From a virus: DNA of 64,000 nucleotides. The DNA is taken from IMG/VR virus record IMGVR_UViG_3300047564_003078, positions 28,766 through 92,765 of that record. The stretch is one strand, 5' to 3'. The notes beneath the pieces were generated by a model, which was not told the origin of the DNA, searched no databases, and saw nothing but the letters and a program-made list of their open reading frames with translations. The position numbers were made by a program, and so were the translations under genes. The number at the start of each line of letters is the position of its first letter. The first letter of the stretch is position 1. Below are positions 25,400 through 32,153 of this stretch, in pieces.

Positions 25400-25588
25400 T
25401 TATGCTGAGAAATTGTGTTCTCTGAACAGAACGTCTAGCACACTGTCAATGGTCTCTCTGTCTGTTGCCAGCAGTTGATAACCGTGTGCGAGCAGTGCAG
25501 CCTTGATGCTCCAGATCTGTTCATAGCGGTCGGCGTCTCGGTTGAGGTTGTTGGCTACGAACTTTGCTACTTGTTGATGGAATGTCAT
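25400..25588 (-). CDS. Unknown early protein, 62 aa
   Basis: Helical, MTFHQQVAKFVANNLNRDAD..., ends FREHNFSA. One gene per promoter unit. Function unknown. Confidence 0.65.
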   Translation of the reverse strand: MTFHQQVAKFVANNLNRDADRYEQIWSIKAALLAHGYQLLATDRETIDSVLDVLFREHNFSA

Positions 25589-25623
25589 TGTGTGTTCCCT
25601 CTGTTGTGTTGCCCTACATGTTT

Positions 25624-25652
25624 AATATAGTAGGTGGCAGATGGGTTGTCAA
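25624..25652 (-). promoter_or_regulatory. Early sigma70-type promoter
   Basis: TTGACA, 17 nt, TATATT, then AAACATGTAGGGCAACA leader (minus strand). Confidence 0.8.
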
Positions 25653-25661
25653 GAGGTAAGA

Positions 25662-25703
25662 TGAAAAAAATGCCCTAGCAGGATGAGGGCGGTCCTGCTA
25701 GGG
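25662..25703 (-). terminator. Strong Rho-independent terminator after AAA+ gene
   Basis: Perfect 12-bp stem (GCCCTAGCAGGA ... TCCTGCTAGGGC) with a 9-nt loop, followed on the minus strand by ATTTTTTT. It separates the AAA+ unit from the next early promoter. Confidence 0.85.
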
Positions 25704-25785
25704 CTATGGGGAGCAGAGCGTGAGGGCTACGCTGTTCCCCTTCAGACCAGGACGAGGGCACATCCCAGCCTAACCGGATACGGAG
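25704..25785 (-). other. Structured 3' untranslated segment
   Basis: No ORF longer than 20 codons. Contains a second imperfect hairpin (GGGGAGCAGAGCGT ... ACGCTGTTCCCC) just before the terminator, so the AAA+ mRNA ends in tandem hairpins or yields a small stable RNA. Confidence 0.4.
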
Positions 25786-26784
25786 TTACACTCGACGCAT
25801 CACGGTGTTCTCAGCAAAGACTTCCCAACGATCAGGAAAGCTCACTGCCAAGTCTGCCACCTTTAGTACAGTCCGAAGACTGAGTTCACGTAGGCGGTTC
25901 TTGTTAATATCCACGAACTCAATGATATCTTCTTTGACTTCGTCACCGAGGTTGTATGCATCCAACATGCCATCACGGATCACTTGACGGATACGCAGCA
26001 TCTTCTCACGCTCAGTGTCAATGGTCAGGTCCATGTAGTGGCAGCGGCTTTCCAGAGCTTCTAGGTGCTCACGCAGCTTGCCTTTGACCTTTCCAAACTT
26101 GAGGTTGGTGATAAAGATAGCACTTGCCTTGAAAGTGAAGCAATCTGGAATGCCTTCTTGCCGCAGCTTGTGGCTATCCGTGTTCCAGTGGATCTTGCGG
26201 TTCTTCTTTGAGTCCAGAGCTGCCTTAAGAATGTTCAGCGACAGTTCGTCCGAGAAGATGCTGTCACAGTCGTCGAACACGATCACATTGCCTTCGTCTG
26301 CCATCTTGTACAGTTTGGCATAGAGACCCAACGCACTCATGGCACCTTTGACCACTTCGTGTGTCTTGCGACCGCCCATGTCTTCCATCATCTTGTAACG
26401 ATCAAGGACTTCTTCTACACCGTGACTCTTGCCAACACCAGGAGGACCTGATACGATCATTGCTCGCACATCGCCCTTCTTCACAGCTTTGGTCATGTCG
26501 GTGAGCATATTGAAACGATCACGCAGTCTAGCGATGATGTCTTCGTCCGACTCCTCTTGACCCGCGGCGGTTATGGAGCCTTCAGTTTCAACAACCGAGT
26601 CTGCACCTGCTACCATCACCTTGATATTGCGGTCTGGAAACCCAGGGACAGCCGCACCATCAACTGTCACATAACCGCCGCGAACGCCAACCTTGTATCC
26701 TTCTGCAACAGGCAAGGTCATGCCTGCTACGCTAACCATCTTGCCACGCAGTTTGAATTCGCCGTCTTGGAATTTCATGTTCAT
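25786..26784 (-). CDS. AAA+ ATPase
   Basis: 332 aa. N-terminal domain of about 85 residues (repeated GG/V strand pattern), then Walker A SGPPGVGKSHG near residue 112, Walker B NVIVFDDCDS near residue 167, sensor-1-like IFITN near residue 227, and C-terminal helical lid. Largest early gene, with its own promoter and terminator. Such phage AAA+ proteins may remodel host or replication complexes; the target is unknown. Confidence 0.8.
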   Translation of the reverse strand: MNMKFQDGEFKLRGKMVSVAGMTLPVAEGYKVGVRGGYVTVDGAAVPGFPDRNIKVMVAGADSVVETEGSITAAGQEESDEDIIARLRDRFNMLTDMTKAVKKGDVRAMIVSGPPGVGKSHGVEEVLDRYKMMEDMGGRKTHEVVKGAMSALGLYAKLYKMADEGNVIVFDDCDSIFSDELSLNILKAALDSKKNRKIHWNTDSHKLRQEGIPDCFTFKASAIFITNLKFGKVKGKLREHLEALESRCHYMDLTIDTEREKMLRIRQVIRDGMLDAYNLGDEVKEDIIEFVDINKNRLRELSLRTVLKVADLAVSFPDRWEVFAENTVMRRV

Positions 26785-26810
26785 GTGTTTTGCCCTCGTT
26801 GTATCTGTTC

Positions 26811-26838
26811 AGTATACATGTTCTTGCAGTGTTGTCAA
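26811..26838 (-). promoter_or_regulatory. Early sigma70-type promoter of AAA+ gene
   Basis: TTGACA, 16 nt, TATACT on the minus strand; the downstream leader differs from the other units. Confidence 0.65.
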
Positions 26839-26840
26839 CC

Positions 26841-27008
26841 TCAAAGACTGTTCATATATAGCAGCCAGCCTAGGAGACCAAACACCGCAAACAGCACCAC
26901 CGGACGTGTCATGATCTTGAAAATCAAACCAACCACACCCAAGATGATCAAGGCACTCAGTGCCAAGACCACTACAGAGAACGAATCCATCATCGCAGGA
27001 TCCATCAT
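26841..27008 (-). CDS. Small early membrane protein, 55 aa
   Basis: ATG overlaps the previous stop (ATGA). Two hydrophobic stretches (SVVVLALSALIILGVVGLI and VVLFAVFGLLGWLLYM) split by KIMTRP. Two-pass membrane protein, function unknown; its end abuts the next -35. Confidence 0.65.
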   Translation of the reverse strand: MMDPAMMDSFSVVVLALSALIILGVVGLIFKIMTRPVVLFAVFGLLGWLLYMNSL

Positions 27009-27406
27009 ACCATCGACTCCATCTCTGAGATCACAGTCTGGATCTGCTGATCAAATAGGCCTTTGTAGGGCAGTCCGAAGTGCCAAGCCACATAGTCCGA
27101 ACCATAAGCCAGGTCGTTCTCAGTGAATGCTTCAGCTTCGAGGATCCAACGGATGGCAGTCAGCTCGTCCTTAGCACCAATCAGCATGTAGCCTTGGACA
27201 CGCTGGTGGAACGCAATCTCTGCACGAGCATAGGCGTCCTTCTGCCGTGCTGTCTCAGTGGCCAGTTCCTCCAGCAGGTTGTCCCACATGGATTGACGAG
27301 TGTCGTCGCCGCACTGGCTCCACTCTTCCCAGAAGTACTCGGTCGGACGATAGCCGCGAGCGTCCTTGTGGAGGTCGGAAACGATCTGCTCATCGAAAGT
27401 ATACAT
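27005..27406 (-). CDS. Unknown early protein, 133 aa
   Basis: Starts MYTFDEQIVSDLHKDARGYR; rich in Trp and acidic residues, helical, with DDTRQSMWDNLLEELATETA. Followed by a coupled membrane protein. Function unknown. Confidence 0.7.
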   Translation of the reverse strand: MYTFDEQIVSDLHKDARGYRPTEYFWEEWSQCGDDTRQSMWDNLLEELATETARQKDAYARAEIAFHQRVQGYMLIGAKDELTAIRWILEAEAFTENDLAYGSDYVAWHFGLPYKGLFDQQIQTVISEMESMV

Positions 27407-27441
27407 CTTGTGTCCCTCAGTTCTGTTTGCCCTACACGTTT

Positions 27442-27470
27442 AATATAGTAGCCTCACAACCGTTTGTCAA
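27442..27470 (-). promoter_or_regulatory. Early sigma70-type promoter
   Basis: TTGACA, 17 nt, TATATT, then AAACGTGTAGGGCAAAC leader (minus strand). Confidence 0.8.
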
Positions 27471-27501
27471 GAGGTAGAAGAAGATTTTTTTAAACTTCTT
27501 T

Positions 27502-27578
<77 letters not shown>

Positions 27579-27591
27579 AGCAAAAGAAGTT

Positions 27592-27668
27592 TGGTAGGAC
27601 CTGCAGGACTCGAACCTGCAACCGACCCGTTATGAGCGGGGGGCTCTAACCAATTGAGCTAAGGTCCC
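27592..27668 (-). tRNA. tRNA with CAU anticodon (Ile2 or Met)
   Basis: 77 nt with encoded CCA; anticodon loop CTCATAA. The C27/U43 pair at the top of the anticodon stem is mismatched. CAU could be elongator Met or, after lysidine modification, Ile(AUA); the AUA-rich phage genes favour Ile2, as inference. Confidence 0.85.
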
Positions 27669-27674
27669 AAACTT

Positions 27675-27757
27675 TGGTACGGGCACCCGGACTCGAACCG
27701 GGATGCATTAAGCGAGAGATTTTAAGTCTCTTGTGGCTACCATTTCACCATGCCCGC
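27675..27757 (-). tRNA. tRNA-Leu(UAA)
   Basis: 83 nt with encoded CCA and a long class II variable arm; anticodon loop CTTAAAA (anticodon TAA). Reads TTA (and TTG), frequent in this genome. Confidence 0.9.
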
Positions 27758-27767
27758 ATAGATTTAT

Positions 27768-27956
27768 TTATACTGGTACATTCTCGAACATATCGTTAAT
27801 TCGACATTGACGTTCCGTCTCTTCATCGATTTGACGAACTTCTGTTTCCAGCCGAACAATGTATTGATCCAGTGCTTGGCGAATCTTAGCTGTCGGAAGT
27901 TCGGCAATATCGCCTAGCTTGCTGATGACTGCGATCAGTGTCATGTAATCGTTCAT
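27768..27956 (-). CDS. Unknown early protein, 62 aa
   Basis: Helical: MNDYMTLIAVISKLGDIAEL..., ends CRINDMFENVPV. First gene of the transcript that then runs into the tRNA cluster. Function unknown. Confidence 0.65.
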   Translation of the reverse strand: MNDYMTLIAVISKLGDIAELPTAKIRQALDQYIVRLETEVRQIDEETERQCRINDMFENVPV

Positions 27957-28086
27957 TGTGTCCCTCTTTGCTGTCTACATGTTTAATATAGTGGCCGTCT
28001 TCGGGTTTGTCAAGACCTAAAAAGTCTTTTTTTAGAATTTCCAGCTGCTCCAGTGCATCCGGATACCGCTCCAGCAGACTGTCCAT
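27886..28086 (-). CDS. Doubtful small ORF coupled to upstream gene
   Basis: ATG overlaps the preceding TGA (TGATG). It opens MDSLLERYPDALEQLEILKK, which looks coding, but its frame then runs through the next promoter and into the next gene. The real product may be shorter or end after a frame change at the A-run near 28028-28034. Confidence 0.3.
   Translation of the reverse strand: MDSLLERYPDALEQLEILKKDFLGLDKPEDGHYIKHVDSKEGHNERLHDTDRSHQQARRYCRTSDS
27985..28013 (-). promoter_or_regulatory. Early sigma70-type promoter
   Basis: TTGACA, 17 nt, TATATT, then AAACATGTAGACAGCAA leader (minus strand). Confidence 0.8.
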
Positions 28087-28175
28087 CAGCAGGTCTCCAT
28101 CACATAGCCGTCCTCTTCTGCTTGCCGCAGCAGGTGTTCAATATAGTCCAGATAATCTTGGATAGTCAAGTCCAT
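28086..28175 (-). CDS. Small early protein, 29 aa
   Basis: ATG 28175 preceded by AAGGAGAAC. Product starts MDLTIQDYLDYIEHLLRQ and ends METC. The frame stays open after the UGA for 17 more codons. Short acidic helix; function unknown. Confidence 0.45.
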   Translation of the reverse strand: MDLTIQDYLDYIEHLLRQAEEDGYVMETC

Positions 28176-28185
28176 GTCGTTCTCC

Positions 28186-28470
28186 TTATGCCGGAATCTT
28201 TTTGATGTTGAGGTCTTGTGCTTCGTAGTCTGCATCGATAGTGCCGCTGACGAAGTAACGACGACGAGTGCCGTCGTGCTCAAAGCCCATCTCGTGAGTA
28301 TAGTTCTCCTTGGGCAGGTAAGCAAAGCCGCGATAGTTATCAGTCTCCATCAACACGGCTTCGATCACCGCAGCAACCGCCTCACGCTCTTCAGCGGTGG
28401 TGTGCTTGGCAGCAAGAAAGTTATTCGCAATCCGCAGTACCTTGCCAACTTCAATCGTCTTACGTGCCAT
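28186..28470 (-). CDS. Unknown early protein, 94 aa
   Basis: N-terminal helical part (MARKTIEVGKVLRIANNF), C-terminal beta-rich part with RRRYFVSGTIDADYEAQDL. Has its own promoter at 28505-28533. Function unknown. Confidence 0.7.
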   Translation of the reverse strand: MARKTIEVGKVLRIANNFLAAKHTTAEEREAVAAVIEAVLMETDNYRGFAYLPKENYTHEMGFEHDGTRRRYFVSGTIDADYEAQDLNIKKIPA

Positions 28471-28504
28471 CTGCGTGCCTCCTGGCGTTGCTGTCTACAG
28501 TTTA

Positions 28505-28533
28505 CATATAGTGGCCGCAACCCGCTTTGTCAA
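28505..28533 (-). promoter_or_regulatory. Early sigma70-type promoter
   Basis: TTGACA, 17 nt, TATATG, then the CTGTAGACAGCAA leader (minus strand). Confidence 0.75.
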
Positions 28534-28551
28534 GAGGGCTGCGACATTTTT

Positions 28552-28959
28552 TTATGCTTCTTCTGTTTCCAATGCACGAGCAAGGTCGTAGATGCCGTTG
28601 TAGGTGCTCACCTGCCAGCCAGCACCAGGAGTGAACAGGTAGTCATACTCCTGCCCGTTCTCAGCAACGAACTGACGCCAGTTGTGTGCAGTGCGAGCAT
28701 CAACATCACGCTCGCCACGATCGCGAGCATAGGAATTGGTTTCGCCCGCAGGAGCATTGTCAAAGTCGTGAGCAGTGCCAATCTCAGCACCAAGCGAACT
28801 GATATCGCCAAGACCGATCAACTCACGCACCTTAGCTTCGTCCGTATAGTTCTCAGCAAGGATTCGGCCGTTGTGGCTCAAGTAGCCGTCCCAGTGGCAG
28901 TAGATGCCCGTAACCGAACCGTCTTCATTCTGGATCCCAATAGTTGAACGAGTTCCCAT
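28552..28959 (-). CDS. Phage protein of the MGTRSTIGI...CHWDGYLSHNG type
   Basis: 135 aa. The N-terminal MGTRSTIGIQNEDG and YCHWDGYLSHNGRIL are typical of a conserved hypothetical family found in many phages and some plasmids; its function is not known. The rest contains a Tyr/Asp-rich region and a C-terminal helix. Confidence 0.75.
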   Translation of the reverse strand: MGTRSTIGIQNEDGSVTGIYCHWDGYLSHNGRILAENYTDEAKVRELIGLGDISSLGAEIGTAHDFDNAPAGETNSYARDRGERDVDARTAHNWRQFVAENGQEYDYLFTPGAGWQVSTYNGIYDLARALETEEA

Positions 28960-28998
28960 AGTAGCCTCCTCAGGCGTTGTGTTGCTGTCTACAGTTTA

Positions 28999-29027
28999 CA
29001 TATAGTCACGGGCGACCCAAAGGTCAA
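28999..29027 (-). promoter_or_regulatory. Early sigma70-type promoter
   Basis: TTGACC, 17 nt, TATATG, then the CTGTAGACAGCAAC leader (minus strand). Confidence 0.75.
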
Positions 29028-29032
29028 GTGGT

Positions 29033-29398
29033 TCAGGCAAATTCTTTTGCACCTGTGATCACATAATCCTGCCGCCAGCTGCCGATGCGGATATCCGTGT
29101 AGTGGCTGCGGTGGAAGTAGTCCGTCATTGAGTCGTCGTGGTTGAAGTAGTCCGGGCCCTTCATAGCAGCCAGCAACTCAGTGAGGAAGCGACGAGCGAC
29201 ACCAGTGTAATGCTCGTGGATCCAATACTCGTTGACATCAATGTTGGTGCCGCCAAAGTCAATGGGTCCGCTCTTGATCTTCACAACCAGAGTGCTGTGA
29301 TGACCAACGCTGATGGTGCCCTTCATCTTGTACTTGGCGAGCACGGCACGGATCCCCGGTGCCAGCTTGGACTTGTCTTCCTGCGAAACATATGCCAT
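29033..29398 (-). CDS. LPD29-like early protein
   Basis: 121 aa. KGTISVGHHSTLVVKIKSGP, then NVNEYWIHEHYTG, then a Asp-Tyr-Phe rich C-terminus with YTDIRIGSWRQ. This pattern resembles the large-polyvalent-protein-associated domain LPD29 that also occurs as stand-alone phage proteins (from memory). Function unknown. Confidence 0.6.
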   Translation of the reverse strand: MAYVSQEDKSKLAPGIRAVLAKYKMKGTISVGHHSTLVVKIKSGPIDFGGTNIDVNEYWIHEHYTGVARRFLTELLAAMKGPDYFNHDDSMTDYFHRSHYTDIRIGSWRQDYVITGAKEFA

Positions 29399-29428
29399 GT
29401 CGTGTGCTCCTGTGTTGCCTACATGTTT

Positions 29429-29457
29429 AATATAGTTGCCCCACCTGGTGTTGTCAA
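29429..29457 (-). promoter_or_regulatory. Early sigma70-type promoter
   Basis: TTGACA, 17 nt, TATATT, then AAACATGTAGGCAACA leader (minus strand). Confidence 0.8.
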
Positions 29458-29477
29458 GAGGGGCAACGACATTTTTT

Positions 29478-29657
29478 TTATTCTAGCACGGTGCTCCAAG
29501 GTTGAGCGTTCTGCCACTCTTCGTAGTTCAGCAGGTGCAGCAGAGTGAGGTGTGTGCCAGCAGTGATGGTCTTACCACTGTCACGATGACGAGCACGCCA
29601 GTTGTTCGAACGATAGATGTTCCAGCCACGCTCTGCGAGTTCTTGCGAGTTCAGCAT
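29478..29657 (-). CDS. Small early protein, 59 aa
   Basis: ATG 29657 preceded by AGAGGGCAGGGCA. Product starts MLNSQELAERGWNIYRSN, with RARHRDSGKT, and ends WSTVLE. Function unknown. Confidence 0.55.
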   Translation of the reverse strand: MLNSQELAERGWNIYRSNNWRARHRDSGKTITAGTHLTLLHLLNYEEWQNAQPWSTVLE

Positions 29658-29669
29658 TGCCCTGCCCTC

Positions 29670-29741
29670 TTAGGCGAAAGTGATGAAGTGGTGTGCAGCG
29701 ACAGCAATCATGATCGCGGAAAGCAGGATCGGAAGTTTCAT
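29670..29741 (-). CDS. 23-aa hydrophobic peptide
   Basis: ATG 29741 preceded by AAAGAGGC in the standard early leader; encodes MKLPILLSAIMIAVAAHHF plus ITFA. A single membrane-spanning micropeptide, first in its transcript. Confidence 0.5.
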   Translation of the reverse strand: MKLPILLSAIMIAVAAHHFITFA

Positions 29742-29771
29742 CGTGTGCCTCTTTGTGTTGCCTACAGTTAC

Positions 29772-29800
29772 TATATAGTCACCGTTGAACCGTTTGTCAA
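29772..29800 (-). promoter_or_regulatory. Early sigma70-type promoter
   Basis: TTGACA, 17 nt, TATATA, then GTAACTGTAGGCAACA leader (minus strand). Confidence 0.8.
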
Positions 29801-29805
29801 GTGGC

Positions 29806-30087
29806 TCAAGCAAATTCTTTTACTGGCTTGAGCAAGCTTGCATGAACCTTCCACGTGGTGTAGGCATTGTCCTGCTTGACTTGGATGGTCTTGATGTTGA
29901 CTTTGGTCACAGTGCCCAGCACCTGCATACCACGAGCGGCAAACGATACACGGTCGCCAACAGCGAAACTCACAGCACTCTGACGAGCAAGGTAGGTGCG
30001 GCGGTCTTTGATTGCACGAACCACAGCGTTCAGTTCGTCGTTGTCCATCTTGTGGATTGCAGTGATGGCGGTTGCAAAGTTGTTCAT
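29806..30087 (-). CDS. Early protein with KOW/SH3-like barrel, 93 aa
   Basis: ATG 30087 in the standard leader; the longer start at 30135 would cross the promoter. Helical N-terminus, then VGDRVSFAARGMQVLGTVTK and IQVKQDNAYTTWKV, a small beta-barrel pattern as in nucleic-acid-binding KOW-like domains. Function unknown. Confidence 0.65.
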   Translation of the reverse strand: MNNFATAITAIHKMDNDELNAVVRAIKDRRTYLARQSAVSFAVGDRVSFAARGMQVLGTVTKVNIKTIQVKQDNAYTTWKVHASLLKPVKEFA

Positions 30088-30117
30088 CTTGTGGTCCTCT
30101 TTGTTGCCTACAGTGTT

Positions 30118-30146
30118 TATATAGTCACCAGTCAATGTAAGATCAA
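30118..30146 (-). promoter_or_regulatory. Early sigma70-type promoter
   Basis: TTGATC, 17 nt, TATATA, then AACACTGTAGGCAACA leader (minus strand). Confidence 0.7.
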
Positions 30147-30160
30147 GTGGTGCAGGAAAA

Positions 30161-30532
30161 TTATTTTACATGAACCGAGCAGCTCTCTGTTGCGGGTTTG
30201 TACACCACAGCATCTGCCGACACGCCTGCCGCAGCCAGAGCAGCCAGGAAGTCCGCACGACGACGAGCACGATTCAGCACCACTCGGTTGAACTTGACTT
30301 CTGTGTGAGCCTCGCGACGAGCAGTGCGACCCCGTGCTGTCTCGTATATAGCAGCCCAACCTGCGAAGTATTCACGCATGATGCTCTTCACTGTTTCTAC
30401 TCGCAGTTGATGGGCAGTGCTGTCAAACAGGTTGCGGTTGGCAAGATACGCTGCCTCTGCACGAGCATTGATGTCTTCTACTGCGAACCATGCGGGCTGA
30501 CGAGTGTTTGATTCAGTGTCCTTGATCAGCAT
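30161..30532 (-). CDS. Unknown early protein, 123 aa
   Basis: First gene of the minus early block. Helical and Ala/Arg-rich (RGRTARREAHTEVK, RARRRADFLAALAAAG), likely basic and nucleic-acid or protein binding. Its own promoter is the outermost one. Confidence 0.65.
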   Translation of the reverse strand: MLIKDTESNTRQPAWFAVEDINARAEAAYLANRNLFDSTAHQLRVETVKSIMREYFAGWAAIYETARGRTARREAHTEVKFNRVVLNRARRRADFLAALAAAGVSADAVVYKPATESCSVHVK

Positions 30533-30560
30533 GTCTGTGCTCCTTGCTGCCTACAGTTAC

Positions 30561-30589
30561 TATATAGTCACCCCTCCTACAGTTCGCAA
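30561..30589 (-). promoter_or_regulatory. Outermost early sigma70-type promoter
   Basis: TTGCGA, 17 nt, TATATA, then GTAACTGTAGGCAGCAA leader (minus strand). Confidence 0.65.
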
Positions 30590-30646
30590 GAGGCAGCACG
30601 AAAAAAAATTTCCGAAAAAAAAGTGAAAAAATCTTCCTCCAGCCTC

Positions 30647-30674
30647 TTGTAAAGCTCGCAAGCCGCACTATATT
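30647..30674 (+). promoter_or_regulatory. Rightward early-type promoter
   Basis: TTGTAA, 16 nt, TATATT, with CCTC in front as in the leftward early promoters. Points into the repeat block, divergent from the promoter at 30561. Confidence 0.45.
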
Positions 30675-30747
30675 AAGTAGTGAGGCCAGCAAAGCACCGC
30701 GGACACGGAGCGAGTAGGGGACGCGAGGGTCGCCGAACCCTGAACCT

Positions 30748-30887
30748 ATGGTTTAATGATTAAACCATTCTCTCCCCGCGAGATAGTTTAACGTTAAACC
30801 TTCTCCTCCGATTGGTTTAACACTAAACCATTCACCTCGATTCGGTTTAACTCTAAACCATTGCCTCAAACCAGTTTAACATTAAAC
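30748..30887. repeat. Five phased TTTAA-centred palindromes
   Basis: Palindromes of the form (A/G)GTTTAA-N-TTAAACC at 30750-30766, 30786-30799, 30814-30829, 30844-30859 and 30874-30887, with centres about 34, 29, 30 and 29 bp apart and C/T-rich linkers. Iteron-like binding sites for one dimeric protein. Confidence 0.8.
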
Positions 30888-31084
30888 CATCTGCTTCCCG
30901 CCACCAAGATGCACCTTCTTGCCACCACCACCGCCCCACCACCACAGACAGTTCAACCAACCGCTGAACTTGACCAGCTAACCCATCGATCACGGATAGT
31001 GTAATGAAATCAATCACTTATACCACCTATTAGAACCACCACATAACCCATTGATCTTACACTAGTAAAAAGATCCAACAAAGT

Positions 31085-31127
31085 CAATAGGTTACACTGC
31101 ATAGTAGAACCACAGTGTAACCCATTG
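31085..31127. repeat. 15-bp inverted repeat with 13-bp loop
   Basis: CAATAGGTTACACTG ... CAGTGTAACCCATTG, one mismatch. Further half-site relatives (TAACCCAT(C/T)GATC) lie at about 30978 and 31043. Confidence 0.7.
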
Positions 31128-31186
31128 AAAGAATTCGGTTTTTCTCCAACACGGTAATGCCTGTGCCCTATACTCCACTAGAGGCT

Positions 31187-31260
31187 TACCGACACGCCGC
31201 TAGACGGCTATCGACGTGTCGCTAGGGGCTTATCGACGTGTCGTTAGACACCGTATGACG
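31187..31260 (+). repeat. 22-bp direct repeats, right copy
   Basis: Units of type TATCGACGTGTCGCTAG start at 31187 (degenerate), 31209 and 31231, a 22-bp period, followed by a partial unit. Inverted relative to the array at 21786-21846. Confidence 0.8.
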
Positions 31261-31425
31261 TGGTTGATCTGAGATTTTCTAAACTTTTCAAGGATTTGTA
31301 GTAGAAAAATCAGATTGAGGTTGAGGTCTTGAGAGGCATAGTTCAAATACTTTTCACTACTTTTCACTACTTCTCACCTTAGTCTCAACGATTCTCACCT
31401 TTGTTTACAGTGTATAAAAGTTCTC

Positions 31426-31453
31426 TTGACAGTGTGTGTATACAGTGTATAGT
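31426..31453 (+). promoter_or_regulatory. sigma70-type promoter
   Basis: TTGACA, 16 nt, TATAGT; would start transcription about 90 nt upstream of the GIY-YIG-like gene. Confidence 0.5.
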
Positions 31454-31548
31454 GTTGTAAAGCTCTTGCCTTTGTACACACTTCTACTGTGAGATCTCTA
31501 GCCGCCCTTTGTGGTGTATGTGCAGTTGACTCGCTAAGTATGTGTGCA

Positions 31549-31818
31549 ATGTATTTGTATGCTATCAAAGACACCACCACAGGTTTAATCAAGTTGGGTT
31601 ACAGTTCTGATCCAGTCAGTCGTCTACGTGAGTTACAAACAGGCAGCAGCAGTGTTCTCGTTTTGGTACACACAGAGGCAGTATCATCAGATGCACGTAT
31701 ACTAGAGCGAGAGTTGCATAGGGATATAAACCATCTGCGTGTTCGTGGTGAGTGGTTTCGGTTAACGGAATCTTCAGCACGCAATTTAATTCAGTGGTGT
31801 GTGATTCGCTATGACTAA
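31549..31818 (+). CDS. GIY-YIG family protein (MUG113/T5orf172-like)
   Basis: 89 aa from ATG 31549; GTG 31489 and ATG 31540 are in-frame alternatives. MYLYAIKDTTTGLIKLGYSS is the Y-x-Y ... IKIG motif, followed by DPVSRLRELQTGSSSVL and ILERELHRDINHLRVRGEWF, as in the MUG113/T5orf172 branch of GIY-YIG. Perhaps a nuclease or nucleic-acid-binding protein. Confidence 0.7.
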   Translation: MYLYAIKDTTTGLIKLGYSSDPVSRLRELQTGSSSVLVLVHTEAVSSDARILERELHRDINHLRVRGEWFRLTESSARNLIQWCVIRYD

Positions 31819-31905
31819 CAGCGGGGCCTTTTGTACTGTGTGTGTTTCTTGTTTTAACCATATACTAACAGCGGGGCCTTTAGGTATCCGTATTGCGGGG
31901 CCTTT
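31814..31905. repeat. Direct repeats ACTAACAGCGGGGCCTT
   Basis: Identical 17-mers at 31814-31830 and 31864-31880 (exactly 50 bp apart) and a shorter GCGGGGCCTTT copy ending 31905. Not part of a hairpin; role unknown. Confidence 0.7.
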
Positions 31906-32098
31906 ACTGTGTACTATACTTTATTGTTAACAACAATCGTTCAGCTTCTGTGAATCTACTGGGTAGGTCATAGCGAGCGAAGAAGCCTTCGCTGCATCTG
32001 CGATAGCACCATAGTTCTGATCCTGAGTCCCAGCGATATTCCGCCCAGGAGAATTGGTTGTCTCGGATTTTAAGTGTGCGTTCTTCTGTGAACTTCAT
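31904..32098 (-). CDS. Unknown protein, 64 aa
   Basis: Starts MKFTEERTLKIRDNQFSWAE, with WDSGSELWCYRRCSEGFFAR. TATAAT lies 11 nt upstream of the ATG on the minus strand, so the leader is short. Function unknown. Confidence 0.6.
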   Translation of the reverse strand: MKFTEERTLKIRDNQFSWAEYRWDSGSELWCYRRCSEGFFARYDLPSRFTEAERLLLTIKYSTQ

Positions 32099-32153
32099 AG
32101 CGTTATTGTATTATACTTGGTGTGTTTAATCAACCTAAAGGATATATAACTGT

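Larger units (their letters stand above)
30590..31488. other. Non-coding, repeat-dense region at strand switch
   Basis: No convincing gene in about 900 nt. Holds A-runs (30600-30630), a GC-rich segment with AGGGT/ACCCT hairpin (30680-30745), five TTTAA palindromes, a CA-rich stretch (30898-30960), a 15-bp inverted repeat, 22-bp direct repeats and three CTTTTCACTACT-like direct repeats (31345-31375). This looks like a replication origin, partition or control region. Confidence 0.6.

Noticed and set aside
26557-27126. 189-codon plus-strand ORF
   Set aside because: Antisense to the AAA+ gene, its promoter and the following membrane-protein gene; no ribosome-binding site.
28174-28947. 257-codon plus-strand ORF
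   Set aside because: It crosses two minus-strand genes and an early promoter and has Cys/Val-rich non-protein-like composition; shadow of 28186-28470 and 28552-28959.
30748-30887. Regular repeats that might be a CRISPR array
   Set aside because: Units are short palindromes with 13-18 bp C/T-rich linkers, far below CRISPR repeat and spacer sizes, and no cas gene is present.
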